DNA of 64,000 bases from Acanthopleura granulata (GCA_016165875.1 JABBOT010000003.1:28381816-28445815), one strand, 5' to 3'. Counted from the first letter of the stretch, positions 8,847 to 20,125 are shown. Notes: generated from the sequence alone by a model not told the origin. Numbers and translations are program-made.

Positions 8847-8919
8847 GGTTCCGTAGTGTAGTGGTTATCACGTCTGCTTCACACGCAGAAGGTCGCGAGT
8901 TCGAACCTCGCCGAAACCT
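8847..8919 (+). tRNA. hybrid tRNA-Val: AAC-gene 5' part, CAC-gene body
   Basis: The upstream flank and first bases (GGTTCCG) come from an AAC gene. The anticodon loop (TTCACAC), 3' acceptor (CGAAACC) and downstream flank come from a CAC gene. The acceptor has one mismatch (C5 against A68). The anticodon is CAC. The exchange point lies between position 5 and the anticodon. Confidence 0.85.
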
Positions 8920-9091
8920 GTCACATTTAATCTTTTAATATTGCTAAATATTCTTCTTGCCTTCGAGTGTAGTGTTTGGAAACAACTGTTGCCACCTTTT
9001 GCTTGCCGCCTCCACGTGGGACATATCGATTTCTTTTGACAGAGCAAAAGCGTCGAGAATAAAAAGCTATAAAAGAATATAACCTACAATT

Positions 9092-9164
9092 GGTTCTGTG
9101 GTGTAGTGGTTATCAAGTCTGCTTTACACGCACAAGGTCGAGATTTCGAACCTCGCCAGAACCT
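9092..9164 (+). pseudogene. tRNA-Val(TAC), decayed class
   Basis: Same base changes as 8653 and the same shortened downstream spacer, so the two are recent duplicates. Confidence 0.75.
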
Positions 9165-9285
9165 GCTCTTTAGCTGTCATTTGCGGCGATTTTCTTTTGC
9201 TGAATCACCAAAAGTCTTAGTTTTACCAAAGCTTACCACGGATTCGTCCATGAAAAGGCAACAAATGCGTAATATATAGCATGGA

Positions 9286-9358
9286 GGTTCCGTAGTGTAG
9301 TGGTTATCACGTCTGCTTAACACGCAGAAGGTCGCGAGTTCGAGCCTCGCCGGAACCT
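9286..9358 (+). tRNA. tRNA-Val(AAC)
   Basis: Consensus AAC gene. Confidence 0.92.
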
Positions 9359-10280
9359 ACCATGTTTTAATTTGCTTTCTTCACATGAAAAAATATTCTC
9401 CTGTAGTGATTGAGCAAGTCAAGATGTGGGCAGTTTTACCAAATCCGATTTCTTTCCTTGGCTTGATTTATTTATTTATTCTCTTCATTGGTGGTTTACG
9501 CCGTACTAAAGAATATCTCACTGCTACGACGGCGACCAGCACTATGATGGGAGGAAACTGGGCAGAGCCCAGGGCAAAGCCACGACCATCTGCAGTTTGC
9601 TGGCAAATCTTGCCACGTACTACCGGAGAGGAAGCCAGTATGAGCCGGACTTGTACTGATTCCCACTCCATTACTTCCAGTAAACATTTCCCGAAAGTGT
9701 GGCTTTCGTAGTGCAGTGCTTAACACGTCTACTTCACACGGCCTCCATATTAAAGTCATGACTTGTTGTTTATGTGGATGGCTAGAGGGATTTATGTAGA
9801 CCAGAGCAAAGCGCGCCCATCTACTTGGTATTTGAAAACAAACCTTTAGTACTTGCTGCTTTTTGGTTCGGGAGAGACGAATGTAGTTCTGTGGGTTTTT
9901 TTGTCATTCTTGTGGCTTTTGTTATACTTGGCATTGTTCTGTTCTCAGGTGGATGTAGTTGTGTAGACCTGCAGGTTATCAAGTTTAAACTTTCACTGGC
10001 TTGGTTGGCTTATTTGTGTGTGGGGATTGAAAAATGGGCGGATGTAGAGAGCTGAAGAAGATGTGAAAAGTCGATGTCGCTGATGTAAAGCTTGGAGCAT
10101 CTATGGCTTGCCCTTATGTTTGAGAGGTAGAATTCTAAAAAGTAGGATTTATAACATCTTGACAGTTGGTGCAGGGCAGGCTAACAAGGTTTGGCTTTGT
10201 ACAGATATGCTCCCTGAATTGTACACTAGATGTATCGCTCCCAATGCATTTCTTCCAGTAAGCCCTATAAAGAAATCGTG

Positions 10281-10353
10281 GGTTTCGTAGTGTAGTGGTT
10301 ATCACGTCTGCTTCACACGCAGAAGGTCTCGAGTTCGAACCTCGCCGAAACCT
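10281..10353 (+). tRNA. tRNA-Val(CAC), T-stem variant
   Basis: Carries the T49 change (GGTCTCGAG), as at 8408. Confidence 0.85.
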
Positions 10354-10525
10354 GTCACATTTAATCTTTTAATATTGCTAAATATTCTTCTTGCCTTCGA
10401 GTGTAGTGTTTGGAAACAACTGTTGCCACCTTTTGCTTGCCGCCTCCACGTGGGACATATCGATTTCTTTTGACAGAGCAAAAGCGTCGAGAATAAAAAG
10501 CTATAAGAGGATATAACCTACAATT

Positions 10526-10598
10526 GGTTCTGTGGTGTAGTGGTTATCAAGTCTGCTTTACACGCACAAGGTCGAGATTTCGAACCTCGCCAGAACCT
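10526..10598 (+). pseudogene. tRNA-Val(TAC), decayed class
   Basis: Same four stem changes. The upstream TATA reads TATAAGAG. It is the last decayed-class TAC copy going right along the array. Confidence 0.75.
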
Positions 10599-10743
10599 TC
10601 TCTTTAAATGACGGAGACGCCTGCAGTTTAGGTGTCATTTGCGGCGATTTTCTTGTGCTGAATCACCGAAAGTCTTAGTTTTACCAAAGCTTACCACGGA
10701 TTCGTCCATGAAAAGGAAACAAATGCGTAATATATAGCATGGA

Positions 10744-10816
10744 GGTTCCGTAGTGTAGTGGTTATCACGTCTGCTTAACACGCAGAAGGTCGCGAGTTCG
10801 AGCCTCGCCGGAACCT
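10744..10816 (+). tRNA. tRNA-Val(AAC)
   Basis: Consensus AAC gene. Confidence 0.92.
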
Positions 10817-11691
10817 ACCATGTTTTAATTTGCTTTCTTCACAGGAAAAATATTCTCCTGTAGTGATTGAGCAAGTCAAGATGTGGGCAGTTTTACCAAA
10901 TCCGATTTCTTTCCTTGGCTTGATTTATTTATTTATTCTCTTCATTGGTGGTTTACGCCGTTCTAAAGAATATCTCACTGCTACGACGGCGACCAGCACT
11001 ATGATGGGAGGAAACTGGGCAGAGCCCAGGGCAAATCCACGACCATCTGCAGTTTGCTGGCAAATCTTGCCACGTACGACCGGAGCCAGTAAACATTTCC
11101 CGAAAGTGTGGCTTTCGTAGTGCAGTGCTTAACACGTCTACTTCACACGTCCTCCATGTTAAAGTCATGAATTGTTGTTTATGTGGATGGCCAGAGACAT
11201 TTATGTAGACCAGAGCAAAGCGCGCCCACCTACTTGGTATTTGAAAACAAACCTTTAGTACTTGCTGCTTTTTGGTTCGGGAGAGACGAATGTAGTTCTG
11301 TGGGATTTTTTTTGTGATTGTTGTGGCTTTTGTTATACTTGGCATTGTTCTGTTCTCAGGGGGATGTAGTTGTGTAGACCTGCAGGTTATCTAGTTTAAA
11401 CTTTCACTGGCTTGGTTGGCCTATTTGTGTGTGGGGATTGAAAAATGGGCGGATGTAGAGAGCTGGAGAAGATGTGAAAAGTCGATGTCGCTGATGTAAA
11501 GCTTGGAGCATCTATGGCTTGCCCTTATGTTTGAGAGGTAGAATTCTAAAAAGTAGGATTTATAACATCTTGACAGTTGGTGCAGGACAGGCTAACAAGG
11601 TTTGGCTTTGTGCAGATATGCTCCCTGAATTGTACACTAGATGTATCGCTCCCATTGCATTTCTTCCAGTAAGCCCTATAAAGAAATCGTG

Positions 11692-11764
11692 GGTTTCGTA
11701 GTGTAGTGGTTATCACGTCTGCTTCACACGCAGAAGGTCGCGAGTTCGAACCTCGCCGAAACCT
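11692..11764 (+). tRNA. tRNA-Val(CAC)
   Basis: Consensus CAC gene with the CACATTCAATC downstream marker. Confidence 0.92.
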
Positions 11765-11936
11765 GTCACATTCAATCTTTTAATATTGCTAAATATTCTT
11801 CTTGCCTTCGAGTGTAGTGTTTGGAAACAACTGTTGCCACCTTTTGCTTGCCGCCTCCACGTGGGACCTATCGATTTCTTTTGACAGAGCAAAAGCGTCG
11901 AGAATAAAAAGCTATAAAAGAATATAACCTACAATT

Positions 11937-12009
11937 GGTTCTGTGGTGTAGTGGTTATCACGTCTGCTTTACACGCAGAAGATCGCGAGTTCGAACCTCG
12001 CCAGAAACT
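11937..12009 (+). tRNA. tRNA-Val(TAC), variant with one acceptor mismatch
   Basis: Same variant as 7195 (AGATC variable loop, CAGAAAC 3' acceptor). Confidence 0.75.
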
Positions 12010-12154
12010 TCTCTTTAAATGACGGAGACGCCTGCAGTTTAGATGTCATTTGCGGCGATTTTCTTGTGCTGAATCACCAAAAGTCTTAGTTTTACCAAAG
12101 CTTACCACGGATTCGTCCATGAAAAGGCAACAAATGCGTAATATATAGCATGGA

Positions 12155-12227
12155 GGTTCCGTAGTGTAGTGGTTATCACGTCTGCTTAACACGCAGAAGG
12201 TCGCGAGTTCGAGCCTCGCCGGAACCT
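12155..12227 (+). tRNA. tRNA-Val(AAC)
   Basis: Consensus AAC gene. Confidence 0.92.
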
Positions 12228-13088
12228 ACCATGTTTTAATTTGCTTTCTTCACAGGAAAAATACTCTCCTGTAGTGATTGAGCAAGTCAAGATGTGGGCA
12301 GTTTTACCAAATCCGATTTCTTTCCTTGGCTTGATTTATTTATTTATTCTCTTCATTGGTGGTTTACGCCGTACTAAAGAATATCTCACTGCTACGACGG
12401 CGACCAGCACTATGATGGGAGGAAACTGGGCAAAGCCACGACCATCTGCAGTTTGCTGGCAAATCTTGCCACGTACGACCGGAGCCAGTAAACATTTCCC
12501 GAAAGTGTGGCTTTCGTAGTGCAGTGCTTAACACGTCTACTTCACACGGCCTCCATGTTAAAGTCATGAATTGTTGTTTATGTGGATGGCCAGAGACATT
12601 TATGTAGACCAGAGCAAAGCGCGCCCACCTACTTGGTATTTGAAAACAAACCTTTAGTACTTGCTGCTTTTTGCTTCGGGAGAGACGAATGTAGTTCTGT
12701 GGGGTTTTTTGTGATTCTTGTGGCTTTTGTTATACTTGGCATTGTTCTGTTCTCAGGGGGATGTAGTTGTGTAGACCTGCAGGTTATCTAGTTTAAACTT
12801 TCACTGGCTTGGTTGGCCTATTTGTGTGTGGGGATTGAAAAATGGGCGGATGTAGAGAGCTGGAGAAGATGTGAAAAGTCGATGTCGCTGATGTAAAGCT
12901 TGGGGCATCTATGGCTTGCCCTTATGTTTGAGAGGTAGAATTCTAAAAAGTAGGATTTATAACATCTTGACAGTTGGTGCAGGACAGGCTAACAAGGTTT
13001 GGCTTTGTACAGATATGCTCCCTGAATTGTACACTAGATGTATCGCTCCCAATGCATTTCTTCCAGTAAGCCCTATAAAGAAATCGTC

Positions 13089-13161
13089 GGTTTCGTAGTG
13101 TAGTGGTTATCACGTCTGCTTCACACGCAGAAGGTCGCGAGTTCGAACCTCGCCGAAACCT
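13089..13161 (+). tRNA. tRNA-Val(CAC)
   Basis: Consensus CAC gene. Upstream flank is ATCGTCGG rather than ATCGTGGG. Confidence 0.92.
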
Positions 13162-13333
13162 GTCACATTTAATCTTTTAATATTGCTAAATATTCTTATT
13201 GCCTTCGAGTGTAGTGTTTGGAAACAACTGTTGCCACCTTTTGCTTGCCGCCTCCACGTGGGACATATCGATTTCTTTTGACAGAGCAAAAGCGTCGAGA
13301 ATAAAAAGCTATAAAAGAATATAACCTACAATT

Positions 13334-13406
13334 GGTTGTGTGGTGTAGTGGTTATCACGTCTGCTTTACACGCAGAAGGTCGCGAGTTCGAACCTCGCCG
13401 AAACCT
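13334..13406 (+). tRNA. hybrid tRNA-Val: TAC-gene 5' part, CAC-gene 3' end
   Basis: Upstream flank, D arm and anticodon loop (TTTACAC) are TAC type. The 3' acceptor CGAAACC and downstream flank (TGTCACATTTAATC) are CAC type. The acceptor GGTTGTG/CGAAACC has a mismatch at 5:68 and a G-U pair at 6:67. Unlike normal TAC genes, it gains the CAC gene's nearby TTTT. Confidence 0.85.
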
Positions 13407-13578
13407 GTCACATTTAATCTTTTAATATTGCTAAATATTCTTCTTGCCTTCGAGTGTAGTGTTTGGAAACAACTGTTGCCACCTTTTGCTTGCCGCCTCC
13501 ACGTGGGACATATCGATTTCTTTTGACAGAGCAAAAGCGTCGAGAATAAAAAGCTATAAAAGAATATAACCTACAATT

Positions 13579-13651
13579 GGTTCTGTGGTGTAGTGGTTAT
13601 CACGTCTGCTTTACACGCAGAAGGTCGCGAGTTCGAACCTCGCCAGAACCT
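13579..13651 (+). tRNA. tRNA-Val(TAC)
   Basis: Intact TAC gene: acceptor GGTTCTG/CAGAACC, anticodon loop TTTACAC, T arm GCGAG-TTCGAAC-CTCGC, intact A and B boxes. It decodes GUA. The discriminator is T. No TTTT follows within about 50 bp; only CTCTTTAAA is near. This is the type sequence for intact TAC. Confidence 0.9.
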
Positions 13652-13796
13652 TCTCTTTAAATGACGGAGACGCCTGCAGTTTAGGTGTCATTTGCGACGA
13701 TTTTCTTGTGCTGAATCACCAAAAGTCTTAGTTTTACCAAAGCTTACCACGGATTCGTCCATGAAAAGGCAACAAATGCGTAATATATAGCATGGA

Positions 13797-13869
13797 GGTT
13801 CCGTAGTGTAGTGGTTATCACGTCTGCTTAACACGCAGAAGGTCGCGAGTTCGAGCCTCGCCGGAACCT
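13797..13869 (+). tRNA. tRNA-Val(AAC)
   Basis: Consensus AAC gene. Confidence 0.92.
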
Positions 13870-14745
13870 ACCATGTTTTAATTTGCTTTCTTCACAGGAA
13901 AAAATATTCTCCTGTAGTGATTGAGCAAGTCAGGATGTGGGCAGTTTTACCAAATCCGATTTCTTTCCTTGGCTTGATTTATTTATTTATTCTCTTCATT
14001 GGTGGTTTACGCCGTTCTAAAGAATATCTCACTGCTACGACGGCGACCAGCACTATGATGGGAGGAAACTGGGCAGAGCCCAGGGCAAATCCACGACCAT
14101 CTGCAGTTTGCTGGCAAATCTTGCCACGTACGACCGGAGCCAGTAAACATTTCCCGAAAGTGTGGCTTTCGTAGTGCAGTGCTTAACACGTCTACTTCAC
14201 ACGTCCTCCATGTTAAAGTCATGAATTGTTGTTTATGTGGATGGCCAGAGACATTTATGTAGACCAGAGCAAAGCGCGCCCACCTACTTGGTATTTGAAA
14301 ACAAACCTTTAGTACTTGCTGCTTTTTGGTTCGGGAGAGACGAATGTAGTTCTGTGGGATTTTTTTTGTGATTGCTGTGGCTTTTGTTATACTTGGCATT
14401 GTTCTGTTCTCAGGGGGATGTAGTTGTGTAGACCTGCAGGTTATCTAGTTTAAACTTTCACTGGCTTGGTTGGCCTATTTGTGTGTGGGGATTGAAAAAT
14501 GGGCGGATGTAGAGAGCTGGAGAAGATGTGAAAAGTCGATGTCGCTGATGTAAAGCTTGGAGCATCTATGGCTTGCCCTTATGTTTGAGAGGTAGAATTC
14601 TAAAAAGTAGGATTTATAACATCTTGACAGTTGGTGCAGGACAGGCTAACAAGGTTTGGCTTTGTGCAGATATGCTCCCTGAATTGTACACTAGATGTAT
14701 CGCTCCCATTGCATTTCTTCCAGTAAGCCCTATAAAGAAATCGTG

Positions 14746-14818
14746 GGTTTCGTAGTGTAGTGGTTATCACGTCTGCTTCACACGCAGAAGGTCGCGAGTT
14801 CGAACCTCGCCGAAACCT
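14746..14818 (+). tRNA. tRNA-Val(CAC)
   Basis: Consensus CAC gene with the CACATTCAATC downstream marker. Confidence 0.92.
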
Positions 14819-14990
14819 GTCACATTCAATCTTTTAATATTGCTAAATATTCTTCTTGCCTTCGAGTGTAGTGTTTGGAAACAACTGTTGCCACCTTTTG
14901 CTTGCCGCCTCCACGTGGGACCTATCGATTTCTTTTGACAGAGCAAAAGCGTCGAGAATAAAAAGCTATAAAAGAATATAACCTACAATT

Positions 14991-15063
14991 GGTTCTGTGG
15001 TGTAGTGGTTATCACGTCTGCTTTACACGCAGAAGATCGCGAGTTCGAACCTCGCCAGAAACT
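14991..15063 (+). tRNA. tRNA-Val(TAC), variant with one acceptor mismatch
   Basis: Same variant as 7195 and 11937. Confidence 0.75.
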
Positions 15064-15208
15064 TCTCTTTAAATGACGGAGACGCCTGCAGTTTAGATGT
15101 CATTTGCGGCGATTTTCTTGTGCTGAATCACCAAAAGTCTTAGTTTTACCAAAGCTTACCACGGATTCGTCCATGAAAAGGCAACAAATGCGTAATATAT
15201 AGCATGGA

Positions 15209-15281
15209 GGTTCCGTAGTGTAGTGGTTATCACGTCTGCTTAACACGCAGAAGGTCGCGAGTTCGAGCCTCGCCGGAACCT
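15209..15281 (+). tRNA. tRNA-Val(AAC)
   Basis: Consensus AAC gene. Confidence 0.92.
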
Positions 15282-16142
15282 ACCATGTTTTAATTTGCTT
15301 TCTTCACAGGAAAAATACTCTCCTGTAGTGATTGAGCAAGTCAAGATGTGGGCAGTTTTACCAAATCCGATTTCTTTCCTTGGCTTGATTTATTTATTTA
15401 TTCTCTTCATTGGTGGTTTACGCCGTACTAAAGAATATCTCACTGCTACGACGGCGACCAGCACTATGATGGGAGGAAACTGGGCAAAGCCACGACCATC
15501 TGCAGTTTGCTGGCAAATCTTGCCACGTACGACCGGAGCCAGTAAACATTTCCCGAAAGTGTGGCTTTCGTAGTGCAGTGCTTAACACGTCTACTTCACA
15601 CGGCCTCCATGTTAAAGTCATGAATTGTTGTTTATGTGGATGGCCAGAGACATTTATGTAGACCAGAGCAAAGCGCGCCCACCTACTTGGTATTTGAAAA
15701 CAAACCTTTAGTACTTGCTGCTTTTTGCTTCGGGAGAGACGAATGTAGTTCTGTGGGGTTTTTTGTGATTCTTGTGGCTTTTGTTATACTTGGCATTGTT
15801 CTGTTCTCAGGGGGATGTAGTTGTGTAGACCTGCAGGTTATCTAGTTTAAACTTTCACTGGCTTGGTTGGCCTATTTGTGTGTGGGGATTGAAAAATGGG
15901 CGGATGTAGAGAGCTGGAGAAGATGTGAAAAGTCGATGTCGCTGATGTAAAGCTTGGGGCATCTATGGCTTGCCCTTATGTTTGAGAGGTAGAATTCTAA
16001 AAAGTAGGATTTATAACATCTTGACAGTTGGTGCAGGACAGGCTAACAAGGTTTGGCTTTGTACAGATATGCTCCCTGAATTGTACACTAGATGTATCGC
16101 TCCCAATGCATTTCTTCCAGTAAGCCCTATAAAGAAATCGTC

Positions 16143-16215
16143 GGTTTCGTAGTGTAGTGGTTATCACGTCTGCTTCACACGCAGAAGGTCGCGAGTTCGA
16201 ACCTCGCCGAAACCT
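16143..16215 (+). tRNA. tRNA-Val(CAC)
   Basis: Consensus CAC gene with the ATCGTCGG upstream marker of unit 7. Confidence 0.92.
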
Positions 16216-16387
16216 GTCACATTTAATCTTTTAATATTGCTAAATATTCTTATTGCCTTCGAGTGTAGTGTTTGGAAACAACTGTTGCCACCTTTTGCTT
16301 GCCGCCTCCACGTGGGACATATCGATTTCTTTTGACAGAGCAAAAGCGTCGAGAATAAAAAGCTATAAAAGAATATAACCTACAATT

Positions 16388-16460
16388 GGTTGTGTGGTGT
16401 AGTGGTTATCACGTCTGCTTTACACGCAGAAGGTCGCGAGTTCGAACCTCGCCGAAACCT
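16388..16460 (+). tRNA. hybrid tRNA-Val: TAC-gene 5' part, CAC-gene 3' end
   Basis: Same sequence as the hybrid at 13334, copied with its unit. Confidence 0.85.
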
Positions 16461-16632
16461 GTCACATTTAATCTTTTAATATTGCTAAATATTCTTCTTG
16501 CCTTCGAGTGTAGTGTTTGGAAACAACTGTTGCCACCTTTTGCTTGCCGCCTCCACGTGGGACATATCGATTTCTTTTGACAGAGCAAAAGCGTCGAGAA
16601 TAAAAAGCTATAAAAGAATATAACCTACAATT

Positions 16633-16705
16633 GGTTCTGTGGTGTAGTGGTTATCACGTCTGCTTTACACGCAGAAGGTCGCGAGTTCGAACCTCGCCAG
16701 AACCT
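16633..16705 (+). tRNA. tRNA-Val(TAC)
   Basis: Intact TAC gene, same as 13579. Confidence 0.9.
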
Positions 16706-16850
16706 TCTCTTTAAATGACGGAGACGCCTGCAGTTTAGGTGTCATTTGCGACGATTTTCTTGTGCTGAATCACCAAAAGTCTTAGTTTTACCAAAGCTTA
16801 CCACGGATTCGTCCATGAAAAGGCAACAAATGCGTAATATATAGCATGGA

Positions 16851-16923
16851 GGTTCCGTAGTGTAGTGGTTATCACGTCTGCTTAACACGCAGAAGGTCGC
16901 GAGTTCGAGCCTCGCCGGAACCT
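16851..16923 (+). tRNA. tRNA-Val(AAC)
   Basis: Consensus AAC gene. Confidence 0.92.
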
Positions 16924-17845
16924 ACCATGTTTTAATTTGCTTTCTTCACAGGAAAAAATATTCTCCTGTAGTGATTGAGCAAGTCAGGATGTGGGCAGTT
17001 TTACCAAATCCGATTTCTTTCCTTGGCTTGATTTATTTATTTATTCTCTTCATTGGTGGTTTACGCCGTACTAAAGAATATCTCACTGCTACGACGGCGA
17101 CCAGCACTATGATGGGAGGAAACTGGGCAGAGCCCAGGGCAAAGCCACGACCATCTGCAGTTTGCTGGCAAATCTTGCCACGTACGACCTGAGAGGAAGC
17201 CAGTATGAGCCGGACTTGTACTGATTCCCACTCCATTACTTCCAGTAAACATTTCCCGAAAGTGTGGCTTTCGTAGTGCAGTGCTTAACACGTCTACTTC
17301 ACACGGCCTCCATATTAAAGTCATTACTTGTTGTTTATGTGCATGGCTAGAGGGATTTATGTAGACCAGAGCAAAGCGCGCCCATCTACTTGGTATTTGA
17401 AAACAAACCTTTAGTACTTGCTGCATTTTGGTTCGGGAGAGACGAATGTAGTTCTGTGGGGTTTTTTGTGATTCTTGTGGCTTTTGTTATACTTGGCATT
17501 GTTCTGTTCTCAGGTGGATGTAGTTGTGTAGACCTGCAGGTTATCAAGTTTAAACTTTCACTGGCTTGGTTGGCTTATTTGTGTGTGGGGATTGAAAAAT
17601 GGGCGGATGTAGAGAGCTGAAGAAGATGTGAAAAGTCGATGTCGCTGATGTAAAGCTTGGAGCATCTATGGCTTGCCCTTATGTTTGAGAGGTAGAATTC
17701 TAAAAAGTAGGATTTATAACATCTTGACAGTTGGTGCAGGGCAGGCTAACAAGGTTTGGCTTTGTACAGATATGCTCCCTGAATTGTACACTAGATGTAT
17801 CGCTCCCATTGCATTTCTTCCAGTAAGCCCTATAAAGAAACCGTG

Positions 17846-17918
17846 GGTTTCGTAGTGTAGTGGTTATCACGTCTGCTTCACACGCAGAAGGTCGCGAGTT
17901 CGAAACTCCCCGAAACCT
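17846..17918 (+). tRNA. tRNA-Val(CAC), T-arm variant
   Basis: The T arm reads GCGAG-TTCGAAA-CTCCC: C60 to A in the loop and G64 to C, giving one stem mismatch. Possibly weakened. Confidence 0.75.
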
Positions 17919-18076
17919 GTCACATTTAATCTTTTAATATTGCTAAATATTCTTCTTGCCTTCGAGTGTAGTGTTTGGAAACAACTGTTGCCGCCTCCAC
18001 GTGGGACATATCGATTTCTTTTGACAGAGCAAAAGCGTCGAGAATAAAAAGCTATAAAAGAATATAACCTACAATT

Positions 18077-18149
18077 GGTTCTGTGGTGTAGTGGTTATCA
18101 CCTCTGCTTTACACGCAGAAGGTCGCGAGTTCGAACCTCGCCAGAACCT
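18077..18149 (+). tRNA. tRNA-Val(TAC)
   Basis: Intact TAC stems. G26 is C (TCACCTCTGC), outside the paired stems. Confidence 0.85.
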
Positions 18150-18294
18150 TCTCTTTAAATGACGGAGAAGCCTGCAGTTTAGGTGTCATTTGCGGCGATT
18201 TTCTTGTGCTAAATCACCAAAAGTCTTAGTTTTACCAAAGCTTACCACGGATTCGTCCATGAAAAGGCAACAAATGCGGAATATATAGCATCGA

Positions 18295-18367
18295 GGTTCC
18301 GTAGTGTAGTGGTTATCACGTCTGCTTAACACGCAGAAGGTCGCGAGTTCGAGCCTCGCCGGAACCT
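18295..18367 (+). tRNA. tRNA-Val(AAC)
   Basis: Consensus AAC gene; the flank is CATCGAGG instead of CATGGAGG. Confidence 0.92.
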
Positions 18368-19242
18368 ACCATGTTTTAATTTGCTTTCTTCACAGGAAAA
18401 AATATTCTCCTGTAGTGATTGAGCAAGTCAGGATGTGGGCAGTTTTACCAAATCCGATTTCTTTCCTTGGCTTGATTTATTTATTTATTCTCTTCATTGG
18501 TGGTTTACGCCGTACTAAAGAATATCTCACTGCTACGACGGCGACCAGCACTATGATGGGAGGAAACTGGGCAGAGCCCAGGGCAAAGCCACGACCATGT
18601 GCAGTTTGCTGGCAAATCTTGCCACGTACGACCGGAGCCAGTAAACATTTCCCGAAAGTGTGGCTTTCGTAGTGCAGTGCTTAACACGTCTACTTCACAC
18701 GGCCTCCATGTTAAAGTCATGAATTGTTGTTTATGTGGATGGCCAGAGACATTTATGTACACCAGAGCAAAGCGCGCCCACCTACTTGGTATTTGAAAAC
18801 AAACCTTTAGTACTTGCTGCTTTTTGGTTCGGGAGAGACGAATGTAGTTCTGTGGGGTTTTTTTGTGATTCTTGTGGCTTTTGTTATACTTGGCATTGTT
18901 CTGTTCTCAGGGGGATGTAGTTGTGTAGACCTGCAGGTTATCTAGTTTAAACTTTCACTGGCTTGGTTGGCCTATTTGTGTGTGGGGATTGAAAAATGGG
19001 CGGATGTAGAGAGCTGGAGAAGATGTGAAAAGTCGATGTCGCTGATGTAAAGCTTGGAGCATCTATGGCTTGCCCTTATGTTTGAGAGGTAGAATTCTAA
19101 AAAGTAGGATTTATAACATCTTGACAGTTGGTGCAGGACAGGCTAACAAGGTTTGGCTTTGTGCAGATATGCTCCCTGAATTGTACACTAGATGTATCGC
19201 TCCCATTGCATTTCTTCCAGTAAGCCCTATAAAGAAATCGTG

Positions 19243-19315
19243 GGTTTCGTAGTGTAGTGGTTATCACGTCTGCTTCACACGCAGAAGGTCGCGAGTTCGA
19301 ACCTCGCCGAAACCT
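19243..19315 (+). tRNA. tRNA-Val(CAC)
   Basis: Consensus CAC gene. Confidence 0.92.
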
Positions 19316-19487
19316 GTCACATTTAATCTTTTAATATTGCTAAATATTCTTCTTGCCTTCGAGTGTAGTGTTTGGAAACAACTGTTGCCACCTTTTGCTT
19401 GCCGCCTCCACGTGGGACATATCGATTTCTTTTGACAGAGCAAAAGCGTCGAGAATAAAAAGCTATAAAAGAATATAACCTACAATT

Positions 19488-19560
19488 GGTTCTGTGGTGT
19501 AGTGGTTATCACGTCTGCTTTACACGCAGAAGGTCGCGAGTTCGAACCTCGCCAGAACCT
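19488..19560 (+). tRNA. tRNA-Val(TAC)
   Basis: Intact TAC gene, same as 13579. Confidence 0.9.
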
Positions 19561-19705
19561 TCTCTTTAAATGACGGAGACGCCTGCAGTTTAGGTGTCAT
19601 TTGCGACGATTTTCTTGTGCTGAATCACCGAAAGTCTTAGTTTTACCAAAGCTTACCACGGATTCGTCCATGAAAAGGCAACAAATGCGTAATATATAGC
19701 ATCGA

Positions 19706-19773
19706 GGTTCCGTAGTGTAGTGGTTATCACGTTAACACGCAGAAGGTCACGAGTTCGAGCCTCGCCGGAACCT
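19706..19773 (+). pseudogene. tRNA-Val(AAC) with 5-nt deletion
   Basis: CACGTTAACACG replaces the consensus CACGTCTGCTTAACACG, removing the 5' strand of the anticodon stem. G50 of GGTCGCGAG is also changed (GGTCACGAG). It cannot form the anticodon arm. Confidence 0.85.
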
Positions 19774-20125
19774 GCCATATTTTAATTTGCTTTCTTCACC
19801 TTTTCTCCAAGGAAAAAATATTCTCCTGTAGTGATTGAGCAAGTCAGGATGTGTTCTTTTTTACCAAATCCGATTTCTTTCCTTGGCTTGATTTATTTAT
19901 TTATTCTCTTCATTGGTGGTTTACGCCGTACTAAAGAATATCTCACTGCTACGACGGCGACCAGCACTATGATGGGAGGAAACTGGGCAGAGCCCAGGGC
20001 AAAGCCAGTTTAGGTGTCATTTGCGGCGATTTTCTTGTGCTGAATCACCAAAAGTCTTAGTTTTACCAAAGCTTACCACGGATTCGTCCATGAAAAGGCA
20101 ACAAATGCGTAATATATAGCATCGA

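Larger units (their letters stand above)
8847..9285 (+). repeat. short array unit (439 bp) made by AAC/CAC exchange
   Basis: Contains one hybrid tRNA followed by a CAC-type spacer and a TAC pseudogene. The AAC-to-CAC interval of about 890 bp, with its SINE, is absent. This is what unequal crossing-over between an AAC and a CAC gene would leave. Confidence 0.85.
9286..10743 (+). repeat. array unit 5
   Basis: Long SINE form at 9464-9680; half-tRNA relic at 9701-9740. Full length, 1,458 bp. Confidence 0.9.
10744..12154 (+). repeat. array unit 6
   Basis: Short SINE form at 10921-11091, closely like unit 1; half-tRNA relic at 11110-11149. It recurs as unit 8 with an offset of 3,053-3,054 bp. Confidence 0.9.
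12155..13796 (+). repeat. array unit 7, extended by about 245 bp
   Basis: Holds four tRNA loci in the order AAC, CAC, TAC/CAC hybrid, TAC. The SINE at 12332-12490 has both the 12-bp and the CCAGTA deletions; half-tRNA relic at 12509-12548. The extra segment is a second CAC-to-TAC spacer. It recurs as unit 9 at an offset of 3,054 bp with no difference noticed by eye. Confidence 0.9.
13797..15208 (+). repeat. array unit 8
   Basis: Near-copy of unit 6; short SINE at 13975-14144, half-tRNA relic at 14164-14203. Confidence 0.9.
15209..16850 (+). repeat. array unit 9, extended by about 245 bp
   Basis: Copy of unit 7 with the same four tRNA loci; SINE at 15386-15543, half-tRNA relic at 15563-15602. 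Confidence 0.9.
16851..18294 (+). repeat. array unit 10
   Basis: Long SINE form at 17029-17245; half-tRNA relic at 17266-17305. The CAC-TAC spacer lacks about 14 bp (GTTGCCGCCTCC). Confidence 0.9.
18295..19705 (+). repeat. array unit 11
   Basis: Short SINE form at 18473-18643; half-tRNA relic at 18662-18701. Confidence 0.9.

Noticed and set aside
13332..13526. 64-codon frame covering the TAC/CAC hybrid tRNA
   Set aside because: It reads through a tRNA gene and is explained by it.
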